From the NCBI RefSeq assembly GCF_001648155.1, contig NZ_CP015199.1:4349001-4413000 (forward strand): 64,000 nt of DNA, read 5' to 3'. Position numbers and translations under genes: made by a program. Under the pieces are notes generated by a model. The model was not told where the DNA came from. It worked only from the letters and a program-made list of their open reading frames with translations, and did not search any database. Positions 54,224 to 63,040 of the stretch are shown here, piece by piece (within the stretch, counting starts at the first letter, position 1; each line of letters starts with the position of its first letter). The DNA comes from Chryseobacterium glaciei. Its GTDB lineage: Bacteria; Bacteroidota; Bacteroidia; Flavobacteriales; Weeksellaceae.

Positions 54224-54835
54224 TTATCCTCCGAATTTATCTGCGTAATCTTTCTGAGATGCAATGATAACTTTCTTAGCGTGTTCAGCTCCATAAACCT
54301 CTTGAATTCTACATTTTGCAGGCTCATCCGGTAAGTTTTTGTACGTTAAGAAATAGTGCATTAATCGTTTCACTTCAGCTTCAGGTAATTCAGCAATATC
54401 TCTGAAATGTCCGAAAGCATGGTCACCGATCATTACTGCAACAATTTTATCATCTGCCTCACCTCCGTCGATCATTTTGAAACCTCCGATTGGAATAGCT
54501 TCCATGAACAACCCACCTCCGTGAATATTGTGAGAACTCAAAACACAGATATCCAATGGATCATGATCTCCCATCGATACGTCTGTAGCCCCTCTTTCAA
54601 CTGCTAATTTCATTACTTCATTATCGCAATATGTCCTTGGAACAAATCCGTACAATGCCGGGATGATATTTGAGAATTTCTGAGGTCTGTCTACCTTTAA
54701 ATATCCTGTTTCTTTATCTACTTCATATTTAATAGTATCTGAAGGAACGATTTCCACGAATACATTAACAACATTTGGCGCATCTTCTCCTGCAGAAACT
54801 CCATGCCATGGATGTGCTTTAAAATTTGGAATCAT
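54224..54835 (-). CDS. ppa: Soluble family I inorganic pyrophosphatase
   Basis: A 203-residue Mg-dependent pyrophosphatase hydrolysing PPi to phosphate. The active-site triad is in MGDHDPLDICV; IKYEVDKETGYLKVDR and FGHFRDIAELP are also typical. Cytoplasmic. It precedes the membrane pyrophosphatase gene on the same strand, so two PPi-consuming enzymes are side by side, one wasting and one conserving the energy. Confidence 0.93.
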   Translation of the reverse strand: MIPNFKAHPWHGVSAGEDAPNVVNVFVEIVPSDTIKYEVDKETGYLKVDRPQKFSNIIPALYGFVPRTYCDNEVMKLAVERGATDVSMGDHDPLDICVLSSHNIHGGGLFMEAIPIGGFKMIDGGEADDKIVAVMIGDHAFGHFRDIAELPEAEVKRLMHYFLTYKNLPDEPAKCRIQEVYGAEHAKKVIIASQKDYADKFGG

Positions 54836-54854
54836 TATTTATTTTTATTTTTAG

Positions 54855-55367
54855 TTAAGCTATTATTAAAATTTCTCTTCTCAAGTCTTCTATTGTTGCC
54901 GAAATATAGTCTTCATTTTCCATATAATTCATGATGAAAATGGTTTTAAACTCATCAAGATTGGCATTTCCGCTTAATCCTTCATAGGTTTTGTGAAGCA
55001 GATCCAGCACTGCATTCTTGGAATCAACAATATTTTTCCACGAATTTTTTGTAATGTATAATTGTTGTGAAGAATTATACTCAAACTCCTCATTGATCGT
55101 TTTTTCCGTAAGAAAAATGAATTCGTGAGCCGCAAGATCTTTATCAAATCTCTGAATAAGGTTGGAAGGCTTCATTCTTTCCAGAAAAAGTGTCATTCTT
55201 TCATAAGACTGGGTCTTATTTTCGGAATTCGATTTTACGGTAAGAAGCTTTATTTCCTGATTTTTAAGATTGATATAATTGTGTACAAACTGCCTCAGCA
55301 AAACCAAAAAAGGGATTGCGATGATCAATGCAAATGCATATGGTAGGTATCCTGAAAAACTTGTCAT
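54855..55367 (-). CDS. Conserved hypothetical membrane-anchored protein
   Basis: A 170-residue protein with one N-terminal membrane helix (YLPYAFALIIAIPFLVLL) and a cytoplasmic helical domain containing ERMTLFLERMKPSNLIQRF and HEFIFLTEKTINEEFEYN. The pattern recurs in Bacteroidota, but I cannot give a function. The ATG at 55367 (MTSFSGYLPY) is preferred by a small margin over 55382. It lies 20 bp upstream of ppa. Confidence 0.7.
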   Translation of the reverse strand: MTSFSGYLPYAFALIIAIPFLVLLRQFVHNYINLKNQEIKLLTVKSNSENKTQSYERMTLFLERMKPSNLIQRFDKDLAAHEFIFLTEKTINEEFEYNSSQQLYITKNSWKNIVDSKNAVLDLLHKTYEGLSGNANLDEFKTIFIMNYMENEDYISATIEDLRREILIIA

Positions 55368-55453
55368 AATTTGAGGAAGCAAAATTACTAATATTTTCTG
55401 AATTTATGACTGAAAAACATGTCATTATCAACAATAAAATAAGATTAATCGAT

Positions 55454-56320
55454 TTATGAGATTCGCTTTAAAATCTTACTTTCCAAATAACCGTATTCCT
55501 GGAGTTCTGCACCAAAACTTTTAAAGAAAACTTCTATCCCACGAATATTGCTCCCCATGAAATTAAAACTTTTTTCGTGAATATAATTTTCCAGAATTTT
55601 ATCTATTAAAAAAGAGGGGCCGTTCTCGTTTTTAAAAGATTCATCATTAATTAATGCCAATAAAGAAAGTTGTTTTCCTTCTGAAATTACAATAGCTAAA
55701 TTGATCAGCTTTTCATCCAAATAGGCTCCGCAAAGCTTAAGGAAGCCGTTTTTATTTAGAAATACTAAATATCTTAAAAACTTTTCGTAATCGGATCTTT
55801 TGGGAATTCCTTTATAATTATTTTCAATGAAATTGATAGAATCGGCATTTAAATCAATTTCTTTATAAAAGAGGTGTTGCGCCCATTTTGCGGTAGACTT
55901 TCTTCCTTTAAAATACTTTTTCCGCCTTAAAATTACGTAGTCAGAAATTGGAATTATGTAGTTTTTTTTCTTTTTTAAAATTTCTTCAAAATCATTATTT
56001 TGATTAAAAGAATACAAAAATACTTTTGAGCTTTTCTTTAAAAAATTTAAAAATTTAGTATTAATTTTACGATCATCTTTTTTCGAAAAAACGCCTAATT
56101 GCTGGCAGAAAAGTGGCATCAGCACAAAATTAAAACCAAGTTTTTTTTTCAATGGAACAGGCATTACCGCTTCATAATCGCCATACACCAAAAGCTGCCA
56201 ATTTCCGGAAAGTTCGTCCAAAATGTTTTTATTGGCGTACCAATTTCTCTGTTCAGAATTTTCTAAACATTCAGTATATTTTTTGAAATCAATTTCGTTG
56301 TATTTCAATCTTCTAATCAT
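55454..56320 (-). CDS. FemAB/GNAT-like hypothetical protein
   Basis: A 288-residue protein with a fold reminiscent of FemAB-type acyltransferases: NILDELSGNWQLLVYGDYEAVMP, then PLFCQQLGVFS, KWAQHLFYKEID, and a late FNFMGSNIRGIEVFFKSFGA. No cysteine or other catalytic residues are certain. It overlaps the radC stop by 4 bp, so they are coupled. Function unknown. Confidence 0.6.
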   Translation of the reverse strand: MIRRLKYNEIDFKKYTECLENSEQRNWYANKNILDELSGNWQLLVYGDYEAVMPVPLKKKLGFNFVLMPLFCQQLGVFSKKDDRKINTKFLNFLKKSSKVFLYSFNQNNDFEEILKKKKNYIIPISDYVILRRKKYFKGRKSTAKWAQHLFYKEIDLNADSINFIENNYKGIPKRSDYEKFLRYLVFLNKNGFLKLCGAYLDEKLINLAIVISEGKQLSLLALINDESFKNENGPSFLIDKILENYIHEKSFNFMGSNIRGIEVFFKSFGAELQEYGYLESKILKRIS

Positions 56321-56994
56321 AATAATCCTTCGTCTGAGAAACTAAAATATGAATTCTGTGTAATAATCAAATGGTCTAAAAGCTGAATAGTTAAGGTATT
56401 TCCCGCTTCTTTTATTTTTTGAGTGATATTAATATCTTCTTTGCTGGGCTTCAAATTTCCTGATGGATGATTGTGAGCGACAATAACTCCGGTCGCAAAG
56501 TGATCCAGAGCAGTTTTAAATAAAATCCTAATATCTACAATCGACTGACTGATTCCACCCTGCGTTAATTGTGAAATATGAATAACTCTATTACTTTGAT
56601 TCAGAAAAATTGCCCAAAATTCTTCTGTCCGTAAATCTGCCAAATGATTTTTAAAAATCTGATAAGCTCCGTTACTGTTGGAAATCATTGGTTTTTCAGG
56701 AATTTCCTGACTCGATCTTCTTCTCCCGATTTCCAAAGCTGTTGCAATAGAAATAGCTTTCACCTCGCCTACTCCTTTGAATTTCGTTAAATCTTTCACC
56801 GACAATAAACTCAACTGATGCCAGTTATTATTGACAGAAGCTAGAATCTTTCTTGCCAATTCTACGGCAGTTTCATCCCTACTTCCGCTTCCCATAATGA
56901 TCGCAAGGAGTTCAGAATCAGAAAGTGAGCCCTTGCCTTTCAGCAAAAACTTTTCTCTGGGTCTGTCGTCTTCTGCAAGGAATTTTATGGACAT
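56317..56994 (-). CDS. radC: RadC-like JAB-domain protein
   Basis: A 225-residue protein with an N-terminal helix-hairpin-helix-like part (KGKGSLSDSELLAIIMGSGS, LTKFKGVGEVKAISIATALE) and a JAB/MPN metalloprotease-like domain with AHNHPSGNLKPSKED. Despite the name, a DNA-repair role is doubtful; the family is common on chromosomes and mobile elements. It is coupled to the downstream FemAB-like gene. Confidence 0.9.
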   Translation of the reverse strand: MSIKFLAEDDRPREKFLLKGKGSLSDSELLAIIMGSGSRDETAVELARKILASVNNNWHQLSLLSVKDLTKFKGVGEVKAISIATALEIGRRRSSQEIPEKPMISNSNGAYQIFKNHLADLRTEEFWAIFLNQSNRVIHISQLTQGGISQSIVDIRILFKTALDHFATGVIVAHNHPSGNLKPSKEDINITQKIKEAGNTLTIQLLDHLIITQNSYFSFSDEGLL

Positions 56995-57032
56995 ATTTTT
57001 TAGGTGGCAGGAATTAGGGTTTAGGGATTAGT

Positions 57033-57614
57033 TTAATAGAATGCGTATAAAATAATGGGTTGTTTTGATTGATCGATGTATTTTGCCGTTTCGTTGAATG
57101 CATCTTTTGAAAGCATTAGACAGCCAAAACTTAAACAAGCTGGATTTATCGATTCTTTATCCGGAACACAATAATAGGAATGGAGAACGATTGCTCTTGG
57201 TCTTGCGTTGCTGTTTGTTTCATCAAGCCCGTCTAAACGGTACGCTTTTCCGAATTTCCCGTTATAGCTTTCGCGAATTTCGTATTTCCCTAAAGATGAT
57301 TGGTGAGAACCATCAACATTACTGAATTGTAAATTATTTGAGCTAGAAACTACAGAGCCTTCACCATGAGCAACAATCGCTTTCTGTAACATTTTATCAT
57401 TTTTCAGATCATAAACGAAATATCTATATTTTCCGGAATGAATTTTAAAATTGATGAAAACTGCCAAATCCTGATTATAATTTTTCCCCTTAATATAGTT
57501 TTTAATCTCCGAAATTTTTGATTTTGGAAGATAATCAACAACATTATTAGCCTGAGATTCAAATTTTGAACAGGAAATAATAAAAAGGAATAAAAAAATA
57601 AAGTTTTTCATCAT
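57033..57614 (-). CDS. L,D-transpeptidase-like (YkuD_2) lipoprotein
   Basis: A 193-residue lipoprotein (lipobox ISC, Cys15). The catalytic segment has His in IVLHSYYC and Cys165 in SFGCLMLSKD, matching murein L,D-transpeptidase catalytic domain family proteins. It would act on peptidoglycan in the periplasm. It lies 11 bp upstream of the lolD gene's stop side and is co-directional with it. Confidence 0.82.
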   Translation of the reverse strand: MMKNFIFLFLFIISCSKFESQANNVVDYLPKSKISEIKNYIKGKNYNQDLAVFINFKIHSGKYRYFVYDLKNDKMLQKAIVAHGEGSVVSSSNNLQFSNVDGSHQSSLGKYEIRESYNGKFGKAYRLDGLDETNSNARPRAIVLHSYYCVPDKESINPACLSFGCLMLSKDAFNETAKYIDQSKQPIILYAFY

Positions 57615-57625
57615 TTGACAGGAAT

Positions 57626-58294
57626 TTACTCGATGATCATTCCGTCTTTCATGACTAATTTTCTGTCGGTAATTTCCGCAAGATTCGGGTTATGGGTTAC
57701 AATCACAAATGTTTGATTGTATTTATCTCTTAAATCAAAAAATAATCTGTGTAAATCATCTGCATTTTTTGAATCTAAGTTACCTGTTGGTTCATCTGCA
57801 AAGATGATTTTAGGAGAGTTAATTAACGCTCTGGCGACCGCAACCCTTTGCGCTTCTCCACCCGATAATTGGTTGGGTTTATGCTGTAATCTTTGTTCGA
57901 TTTTTAGATCTTCAAACAAAGCATAGGCCTTTTCCAATGATTCTTTTTCGTTGGCTCCGGCGATTTTCGTAGGCAACAGTACGTTTTCCAATGCTGTAAA
58001 TTCCGGCAACAACTGATGAAACTGAAATACAAAACCAATATTCTGGTTTCTGAATTTAGAAAGCTGTTTGTCATTCATATTAATAAATGACTCCCCTGCC
58101 ATTGAGATCTCTGTATCATATTTATTAGAGTTCGAAGGCGAATCCAATGTTCCCAAGATCTGCAGTAAAGTAGATTTTCCTGCACCTGATTCTCCAACAA
58201 TAGAAACAACCTCTCCAGTTTTGATATGAATATCAACCCCTTTTAATACTTCTAAATTCCCATAAGATTTATGGATATTTTTTGCTTTAATCAT
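57626..58294 (-). CDS. lolD: LolD-like ABC transporter ATPase
   Basis: A 222-residue ATPase of the MacB/LolD group: Walker [11 protein letters not shown]-loop [21 protein letters not shown], signature [15 protein letters not shown], and Walker [14 protein letters not shown]. LolCDE extracts lipoproteins from the inner membrane. The LolC/E permeases are not in the window, so a FtsE-like or MacB-like partner cannot be excluded. Confidence 0.85.
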   Translation of the reverse strand: MIKAKNIHKSYGNLEVLKGVDIHIKTGEVVSIVGESGAGKSTLLQILGTLDSPSNSNKYDTEISMAGESFINMNDKQLSKFRNQNIGFVFQFHQLLPEFTALENVLLPTKIAGANEKESLEKAYALFEDLKIEQRLQHKPNQLSGGEAQRVAVARALINSPKIIFADEPTGNLDSKNADDLHRLFFDLRDKYNQTFVIVTHNPNLAEITDRKLVMKDGMIIE

Positions 58295-58340
58295 GAGTCA
58301 AAAATAGTGATTTGATTTGAAATATGAGAGAAATTTAAGG

Positions 58341-58380
58341 TGAATTGTAAATGGTCAATGCACTTCGTTTGTCAATTTTT
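58341..58380 (+). repeat. GTGAATGGTCAAT-type dispersed repeat, copy 2
   Basis: GTGAATTGTAAATGGTCAAT, then GCACTTCGTTTGTCAATTTT; compare 47691-47736. Confidence 0.5.
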
Positions 58381-58393
58381 TTTTAAACTTAAA

Positions 58394-58477
58394 TTTTAAA
58401 CGCAAGGTTTCCAAGGATTTTTGAAATTCATTTTGCATATTTTTTTAGTTCGCAAAGGCTTTAACACTCAGTAAAGG
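58394..58477 (+). repeat. GCAAAG-type dispersed repeat, copy C
   Basis: Left block TTTTAAACGCAAGGTTTCC and right block GTTCGCAAAGGCTTTAAC then ACTCAGTAAAGG, same layout as 4112-4190. It lies in the 455-bp noncoding gap 58295-58749. Confidence 0.7.
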
Positions 58478-58505
58478 TGAATGTTTAGAAATTCATTATC
58501 ATATA

Positions 58506-58583
58506 GTTTGTCATCCGGAGGGCTAGTATATTATTAGAAAATAATATGGAACGATTCGTGCTTAGACCCCTGGAATGACAAAC
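58506..58583. repeat. GTTTGTCAT inverted-repeat element
   Basis: The left end GTTTGTCATCCGGAGGG and the complement of the right end, GTTTGTCATTCCAGGGG, are near-identical, bounding a 78-bp unit. Such TGTCATTC-flanked hairpins are abundant intergenic repeats in Bacteroidota and Chlorobi. Confidence 0.6.
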
Positions 58584-58604
58584 AGAGTTGAAAATTTAAT
58601 AAAC

Positions 58605-58640
58605 AAAAAACGTCTCCCAAAAATGAGAGACATTTTTGTA
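58605..58640 (-). terminator. Probable terminator of the MFS gene
   Basis: GTCTC/GAGAC stem; on the minus strand it is followed by GTTTTTTG. The stem is short and the stop codon of the MFS gene is 110 bp away, so this is tentative. Confidence 0.4.
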
Positions 58641-58749
58641 TTTCAAACTGCAATAGTGGTGCAAAAAAAACTTATATATCTGATAAGAAATCTATACTGT
58701 TTTATTCGTTTAATTATGTATCCTATTTTACGACAAGACAATGAATTAT

Positions 58750-59976
58750 TTACTTCAATTTATTTTTAGAAATACGGATGCTATACATTGTAATTAAAAC
58801 AGTTACGAGAAGAAATAAAGCTCCGATCCACGGCGTACTTTCTATTCCTAATGCTGAAGTTACAATCAAACCTCCTGAATATGAACCAATCGCGATCCCA
58901 ATATTAAAAGCAGCGATGTTGATTCCTGAAGCAACATCTTCCGTTCCGGGCAATTCTTTTTCGGCAATCTGAACGACCAAAAGTTGCAATCCGGGAACGG
59001 TAGCAAATGATAATGCCCCTAAAAAGAAAAGCGTAATGATACTCAAAATCGGACTGTTTACCGTGAAATAAAATGCCAATAAAACCAAGCCTTGCGTAGC
59101 AAACATCCAAAGTAATACTTTCAACGGATTTTTGTTGGCTACTTTCCCGCCGATTAAATTTCCTAATGCAATCGCAATTCCGTAAATCAATAAAATAATC
59201 GTTACGACTGATTCTTTAAATCCTGTAATCTCCTGTAAAATAGGCGATAAATACGTAAACACAACAAAAGTTCCGCCATATCCCATTGCAGTCATTAAGA
59301 AGGCAAAAATTAAACGTCTGTTGGTTAAAACTTTTAATTGTTGTTTTAAAGATGCTGTTTTTCCTTTTTGTAAGTTTTTCGGAATCAAAAGTGTACTTGC
59401 TATTAATCCTATAATTCCTAAAATTGCGACTCCGATAAAAGTGGCTCTCCATCCAAAATGTTGCCCAATAAAAGTTCCCAGCGGAACACCGGTTACAATC
59501 GCCAACGTTAATCCTGCAAACATGATGGATATTGCTGTTGCTCTTTTTTCCTCAGGAACCAAAGAGGCGGCAATCGTAGATCCGATGGAAAAATAAACCC
59601 CGTGAGCAAATCCTGTTAAGATTCTCGCCAATACTAAAGTAATAAATCCGGGAGCAATTGAAGCTAACCCATTTCCGATGACAAAAAGCAGCATGATGGA
59701 TATTAATAATGCTTTTCTTGGTACTTTTCCTGTTAAAGCTGTTAAAATGGGAGCTCCAATGGCAACTCCGATAGCGTATAAACTTACCAAGAGTCCTGCT
59801 GATGGAATGGAAATATTCAGGTCACTGGCAACGGTTGGAAGCAGTCCTACAATGACAAACTCTGTCGTTCCGATTCCGAAAGCACTTATCGTTAATGCCC
59901 AAAGTGCTGCAGGCAGTTTTTTCTTTTTTATGATTTGAGGATCAGGATTGATATTGATCTCATTTTGATAGTTCAT
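58750..59976 (-). CDS. MFS-family efflux transporter
   Basis: A 408-residue 12-helix major facilitator of the sugar-efflux/AraJ-like DHA1 group. Features: FGIGTTEFVIVGLLPTVASD in helix 1, GVAIGAPILTALTGKVPRK (motif A) and GFAHGVYFSIGSTIAASLVP, FAGLTLAIVTGVPLGTFIGQ (motif C region). The ATG at 59976 (MNYQNEIN) is favoured over the longer reading to 60063. It is divergent from a TetR gene and likely under its control. Substrate unknown. Confidence 0.88.
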   Translation of the reverse strand: MNYQNEININPDPQIIKKKKLPAALWALTISAFGIGTTEFVIVGLLPTVASDLNISIPSAGLLVSLYAIGVAIGAPILTALTGKVPRKALLISIMLLFVIGNGLASIAPGFITLVLARILTGFAHGVYFSIGSTIAASLVPEEKRATAISIMFAGLTLAIVTGVPLGTFIGQHFGWRATFIGVAILGIIGLIASTLLIPKNLQKGKTASLKQQLKVLTNRRLIFAFLMTAMGYGGTFVVFTYLSPILQEITGFKESVVTIILLIYGIAIALGNLIGGKVANKNPLKVLLWMFATQGLVLLAFYFTVNSPILSIITLFFLGALSFATVPGLQLLVVQIAEKELPGTEDVASGINIAAFNIGIAIGSYSGGLIVTSALGIESTPWIGALFLLVTVLITMYSIRISKNKLK

Positions 59977-60092
59977 TGTGAATGATTTTAATGATTTTGA
60001 CAGTACAAATTTCCGATGATTTATTGTATTATAAAAATTAGATAAATAGTAGTTAATTATCATTAAAATAATAGTTTGGATTTTAAATTACA

Positions 60093-60143
60093 TTTGAAAT
60101 CACCAAAAAAAGTTGTTCCTTTGTATAAAATACCAATCAGTAT
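60093..60143 (+). promoter_or_regulatory. tetR promoter with operator-like palindrome
   Basis: TTTG at 60093-60096, a 19-bp spacer and TTCCTTTG at 60116-60123 (one mismatch to TAnnTTTG), then ATACCAATCAGTAT at 60130-60143, an imperfect palindrome related to the perfect one at 60748-60773. The operator overlaps the expected transcript start. Confidence 0.65.
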
Positions 60144-60146
60144 CTT

Positions 60147-60737
60147 ATGAAAAAGTCGGAAGCAACCCGTTTAAATATTCTACGAAAAGCATTTGAATTG
60201 ATCTATGAAAAAGGCTATCAAACTACGAGCGTAGATGAAATTATTGCGACCACTCAGGTTACAAAAGGCGCTTTCTATTATCATTTTAAAACTAAAGATG
60301 AGATGGGATTGGCAATCATTAATGAACTGATGAGATCTTCTTTTCAGGATACTTTTATTGATCCTTTTCAGGTTTCGGCAAATCCGTTAGACACAATTTA
60401 TAATCTAATGGAAAATATTTTGATGGAAAATGAATTTTTAAAAGTTGAATATGGCTGCCCCACTTCCAATTTTACACAGGAAATGGCTCCGTGGAATATT
60501 GGATTTACCAAAGCGCTGAACAAACTTTCATCAGAATGGGAAAACGCAATGATTGAAGCTATTGAAAAAGGGAAAAAAAATGGAGAGGTAAATCAGGGTG
60601 TCAATGCAAAAGGAGTTGCTGTTTTTGTGATGTCCGGATATTGGGGAATAAGAAATTTAGGGAAATTAGAAAATTCAAAATCAATTTATCTTGTTTATTT
60701 AAAGCAACTTAAGTCTTATTTTGATTCGTTAAGATAA
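60147..60737 (+). CDS. TetR/AcrR-family transcriptional regulator
   Basis: A 196-residue repressor. The helix-turn-helix is AFELIYEKGYQTTSVDEIIATTQ-VTKGAFYYHFKTKDE (read as two segments); the rest is a helical ligand/dimer domain with TETR-type C-terminus. It is divergent from the MFS efflux gene and followed by a three-gene membrane/rhodanese unit. Operator-like palindromes lie before both it and the downstream unit. Confidence 0.88.
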   Translation: MKKSEATRLNILRKAFELIYEKGYQTTSVDEIIATTQVTKGAFYYHFKTKDEMGLAIINELMRSSFQDTFIDPFQVSANPLDTIYNLMENILMENEFLKVEYGCPTSNFTQEMAPWNIGFTKALNKLSSEWENAMIEAIEKGKKNGEVNQGVNAKGVAVFVMSGYWGIRNLGKLENSKSIYLVYLKQLKSYFDSLR

Positions 60738-60747
60738 TTTTTTATTA

Positions 60748-60785
60748 AAAAACATACTAATTAGTATGTTTTTGTTTTACCTTTG
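60748..60785 (+). promoter_or_regulatory. TetR-type operator and promoter of the membrane/rhodanese unit
   Basis: AAAAACATACTAA and its exact complement form a 26-bp perfect palindrome (60748-60773). Five bases later is TACCTTTG (60778-60785), a full -7 TAnnTTTG match. The palindrome occupies the -33 region. The core ATACTAATTAGTAT matches the site before tetR at 12 of 14 positions. Confidence 0.8.
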
Positions 60786-60806
60786 CTACATCTTAAAAAT
60801 GAAAAG

Positions 60807-61265
60807 ATGTACCAAACGCTTACTTTTTTGCATTCTACATTTCGTTGGCTGGTTTTATTAAGCCTTATTTCCTCCTTATTTATCGCTTACAAAGGATATT
60901 TTTCTAATAAAAATTTTTCAAAAATAGATGATTCTATAAGACATTGGACGGCAACTATAGCTCATGTTCAATTAATTTTGGGAATCACTTTATATTCTCA
61001 AAGCCCGATCGTTAAATACTTTTGGAACAACTTCAGCACTGCAAAAGAATCTTTTGATCTCTTATTTTTCGGATTGATTCACATTTTCCTGATGCTATTT
61101 TCTATTGTCTTAATTACGATCGGATCGGCAGTAACGAAAAGAAAAACAACGGACAAAGAAAAATTTAAAACGATGTTGATCTGGTATACGATTGCCTTGA
61201 TCATTATTTTCATAGCCATTCCGTGGCCATTTTCTCCATTTGCTAACAGGCCTTATTTCAGATAA
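60807..61265 (+). CDS. Four-helix membrane protein, cytochrome b-like
   Basis: A 152-residue integral membrane protein with four helices (about 12-32, 51-71, 93-115, 126-145) and His residues in helix-border positions (LHSTFRW, RHWTATIAHVQL, LIHIFLML). It could bind haem but this is not proven. The ATG at 60807 is chosen: a TTG at 60783 lies inside the -7 box. First gene of the TetR-controlled unit. Confidence 0.75.
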   Translation: MYQTLTFLHSTFRWLVLLSLISSLFIAYKGYFSNKNFSKIDDSIRHWTATIAHVQLILGITLYSQSPIVKYFWNNFSTAKESFDLLFFGLIHIFLMLFSIVLITIGSAVTKRKTTDKEKFKTMLIWYTIALIIIFIAIPWPFSPFANRPYFR

Positions 61266-61267
61266 TT

Positions 61268-61570
61268 ATGATAAATTTATTTAAAACAAAAATCGGACGA
61301 TTAAGAATTCTTGCTATTTTGGAAGGAATCTCTTTATTAACCTTAGTATTCATTGCAGTTCCATTAAAATACGGAATGGAAAATCCTGCTTTAGTTAAAA
61401 TGATGGGACCTATCCATGGAACTCTATTCCTGCTTTTTCTTTTCAATACACTGAGTGTTGGTGTAGAGCAACATTGGAAGTTTAAAGAAACAACCTGGAA
61501 AGTAATTTTGGCGTGTTTTATTCCGTTTGGAACCTTTTATATTGATTATAAAATATTAAGCAAACTATGA
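61268..61570 (+). CDS. DUF3817 membrane protein
   Basis: A 100-residue membrane protein of the DUF3817 type: RLRILAILEGISLLTLVF, then VPLKYG and MGPIHGTLFLLFLFNTL, three helices. Function unknown. It begins 2 bp after the preceding stop and overlaps the next gene by 4 bp (ATGA), so the three are one operon. Confidence 0.85.
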   Translation: MINLFKTKIGRLRILAILEGISLLTLVFIAVPLKYGMENPALVKMMGPIHGTLFLLFLFNTLSVGVEQHWKFKETTWKVILACFIPFGTFYIDYKILSKL

Positions 61571-61920
61571 AAAGTATATTAATTTTTTGCGGAATTGTTC
61601 TTACTGTATATGTTGTTTATCGCATTTACAGATACCAAACATTAGAAAATGGCTTAGAAAAGCTGATTAAAAACGGAGCCGTCATTTTAGATGTAAGAAC
61701 CGAAAAAGAATATGCAATGGGACATATCGATGGATCTTTGAATATTTCTTTAGGAGAGATCAGAGAAAGATACATAGAACTGGATTCAAATAAAACTTAT
61801 ATCACCGTCTGTTCACACGGACTTCGAAGTGTAAAAGTTGAACATATTTTAAAGGAAAAAGGCTTTAAAAAGGTTTGCAATGGCGGTGCCTGGAGTGATC
61901 TGCAGAAAAGTCTTAAATAA
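61567..61920 (+). CDS. Membrane-anchored rhodanese-like protein
   Basis: A 117-residue protein with an N-terminal membrane helix (ILIFCGIVLTVYVVYRIY) and a rhodanese domain: VILDVRTEKEYAMGHIDGSL and the active-site loop TVCSHGLRSVK (Cys82). It may handle sulfane sulfur or be a redox/quality-control partner at the membrane. Last gene of the TetR-controlled unit. Confidence 0.85.
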   Translation: MKSILIFCGIVLTVYVVYRIYRYQTLENGLEKLIKNGAVILDVRTEKEYAMGHIDGSLNISLGEIRERYIELDSNKTYITVCSHGLRSVKVEHILKEKGFKKVCNGGAWSDLQKSLK

Positions 61921-61990
61921 AAAAATATCGAAAGAGCTGTAAAAAACTCTTTCGATACAAACTAATGAGAGAAACTAAACATTGAGTTGT

Positions 61991-62335
61991 TTAATTAGTA
62001 ATATACGTTGAAACCGTATGGAATTTTATTTTGCCATTTTCCATAAAAAAGGTGTCTGTTCCAAAAGGTATCTCTGCAACTGAAGATTTGCTGTTCCAGA
62101 TAATATGGGCAACATTTTGTGTAATAGAAAGCTGTTGCATTTCAAAAAATGAACCTGTAGGAATGATTTCAAAAAGCTTCGAAAAAAAAGCTCTAATATC
62201 CTCAAGTCCTCTGATAACACCATCTTTTGTTAAAACTTTTGATTCTTCTGTATAATCAAGCATAATTTTATCGAGATCATTTTCACCAAAAGCAGTGAGA
62301 TGATCATTTAATATTTTTTTCGTTGTTTCATCCAT
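61991..62335 (-). CDS. NTF2/SnoaL-like protein
   Basis: A 114-residue NTF2-like alpha/beta cone: LNDHLTAFGENDLDKIMLDY, DGVIRGLEDIRAFFSKLFE and IWNSKSSVAEIPFGTDTFFM. The family includes steroid isomerases, polyketide cyclases and many of unknown role. It follows the DUF1080-like gene at 5 bp, probably in one operon. Confidence 0.8.
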   Translation of the reverse strand: MDETTKKILNDHLTAFGENDLDKIMLDYTEESKVLTKDGVIRGLEDIRAFFSKLFEIIPTGSFFEMQQLSITQNVAHIIWNSKSSVAEIPFGTDTFFMENGKIKFHTVSTYITN

Positions 62336-62340
62336 TCGTC

Positions 62341-63039
62341 TTAAAATTTAGTTACTTTTAAATTCTTAAAATATCCGATCGTTCCGATATCTACCCATAA
62401 ACCAATGCTTCCTGATTTCATTTTTCCTTTTCTTTCATTTACAATAAAGGATGGAAATTTTTGATTATTGATATAAAGAAAAATTTTCTCATTTTTTAAT
62501 TCTAGTCGAAAAGTTATCCATTCGTTCAATCCCACATCAGCGTAGGTTTCGTACTGACCTTTAAATTCTTCTTTTCTTAATTTTTCAAATTTAAAATCAG
62601 GATATGCATAATACTGTACGCTGTGATTTCTATGAAATTGAAGGTCAGATCTACCCGCTTTTGGTCTTAAATAAACAGCTTCGAAAGCCGAATTATCATC
62701 ATTAATATTAAAAGCCAATCCTATAAAACCTTGTGCAAATTCAAATGGTGATGGATTCTGAATTTGACTTAAAACCTTCACTTCAATAATCCCATTTTCA
62801 ATATTTTCATTGGTAAGCTTAACAAAAGTGGATTCATCAACAGTATTTTCGAGATGATTTACATCGAAAGGTATTTTAGTTAAATCTCTTTCAATTTTTA
62901 AAACTTTTTCGCCTTTAAGATCTACGATAGAAGATTTTACATTAGAAATTTCAAATTGCTTATTTTCGAATTGTATGGTTTGCGCAGATATAGTAAAAAA
63001 CGATATCAAAGAAAACATTATTATTAAAATTCTAGTCAT
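62341..63039 (-). CDS. Exported laminin-G/DUF1080-like protein
   Basis: A 232-residue protein with a signal peptide (MTRILIIMFSLISFFTISAQ) and a beta-sandwich with EAVYLRPKAGRSDLQFHRN, WITFRLELKNEKIFLYINNQ, and SGSIGLWVDIGTIGYFKNLK, as in DUF1080/LamG-type domains. The ATG at 63039 lies 1 bp past the upstream stop. Likely periplasmic, carbohydrate-binding or hydrolysing; not certain. Confidence 0.75.
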   Translation of the reverse strand: MTRILIIMFSLISFFTISAQTIQFENKQFEISNVKSSIVDLKGEKVLKIERDLTKIPFDVNHLENTVDESTFVKLTNENIENGIIEVKVLSQIQNPSPFEFAQGFIGLAFNINDDNSAFEAVYLRPKAGRSDLQFHRNHSVQYYAYPDFKFEKLRKEEFKGQYETYADVGLNEWITFRLELKNEKIFLYINNQKFPSFIVNERKGKMKSGSIGLWVDIGTIGYFKNLKVTKF

Positions 63040-63040
63040 T

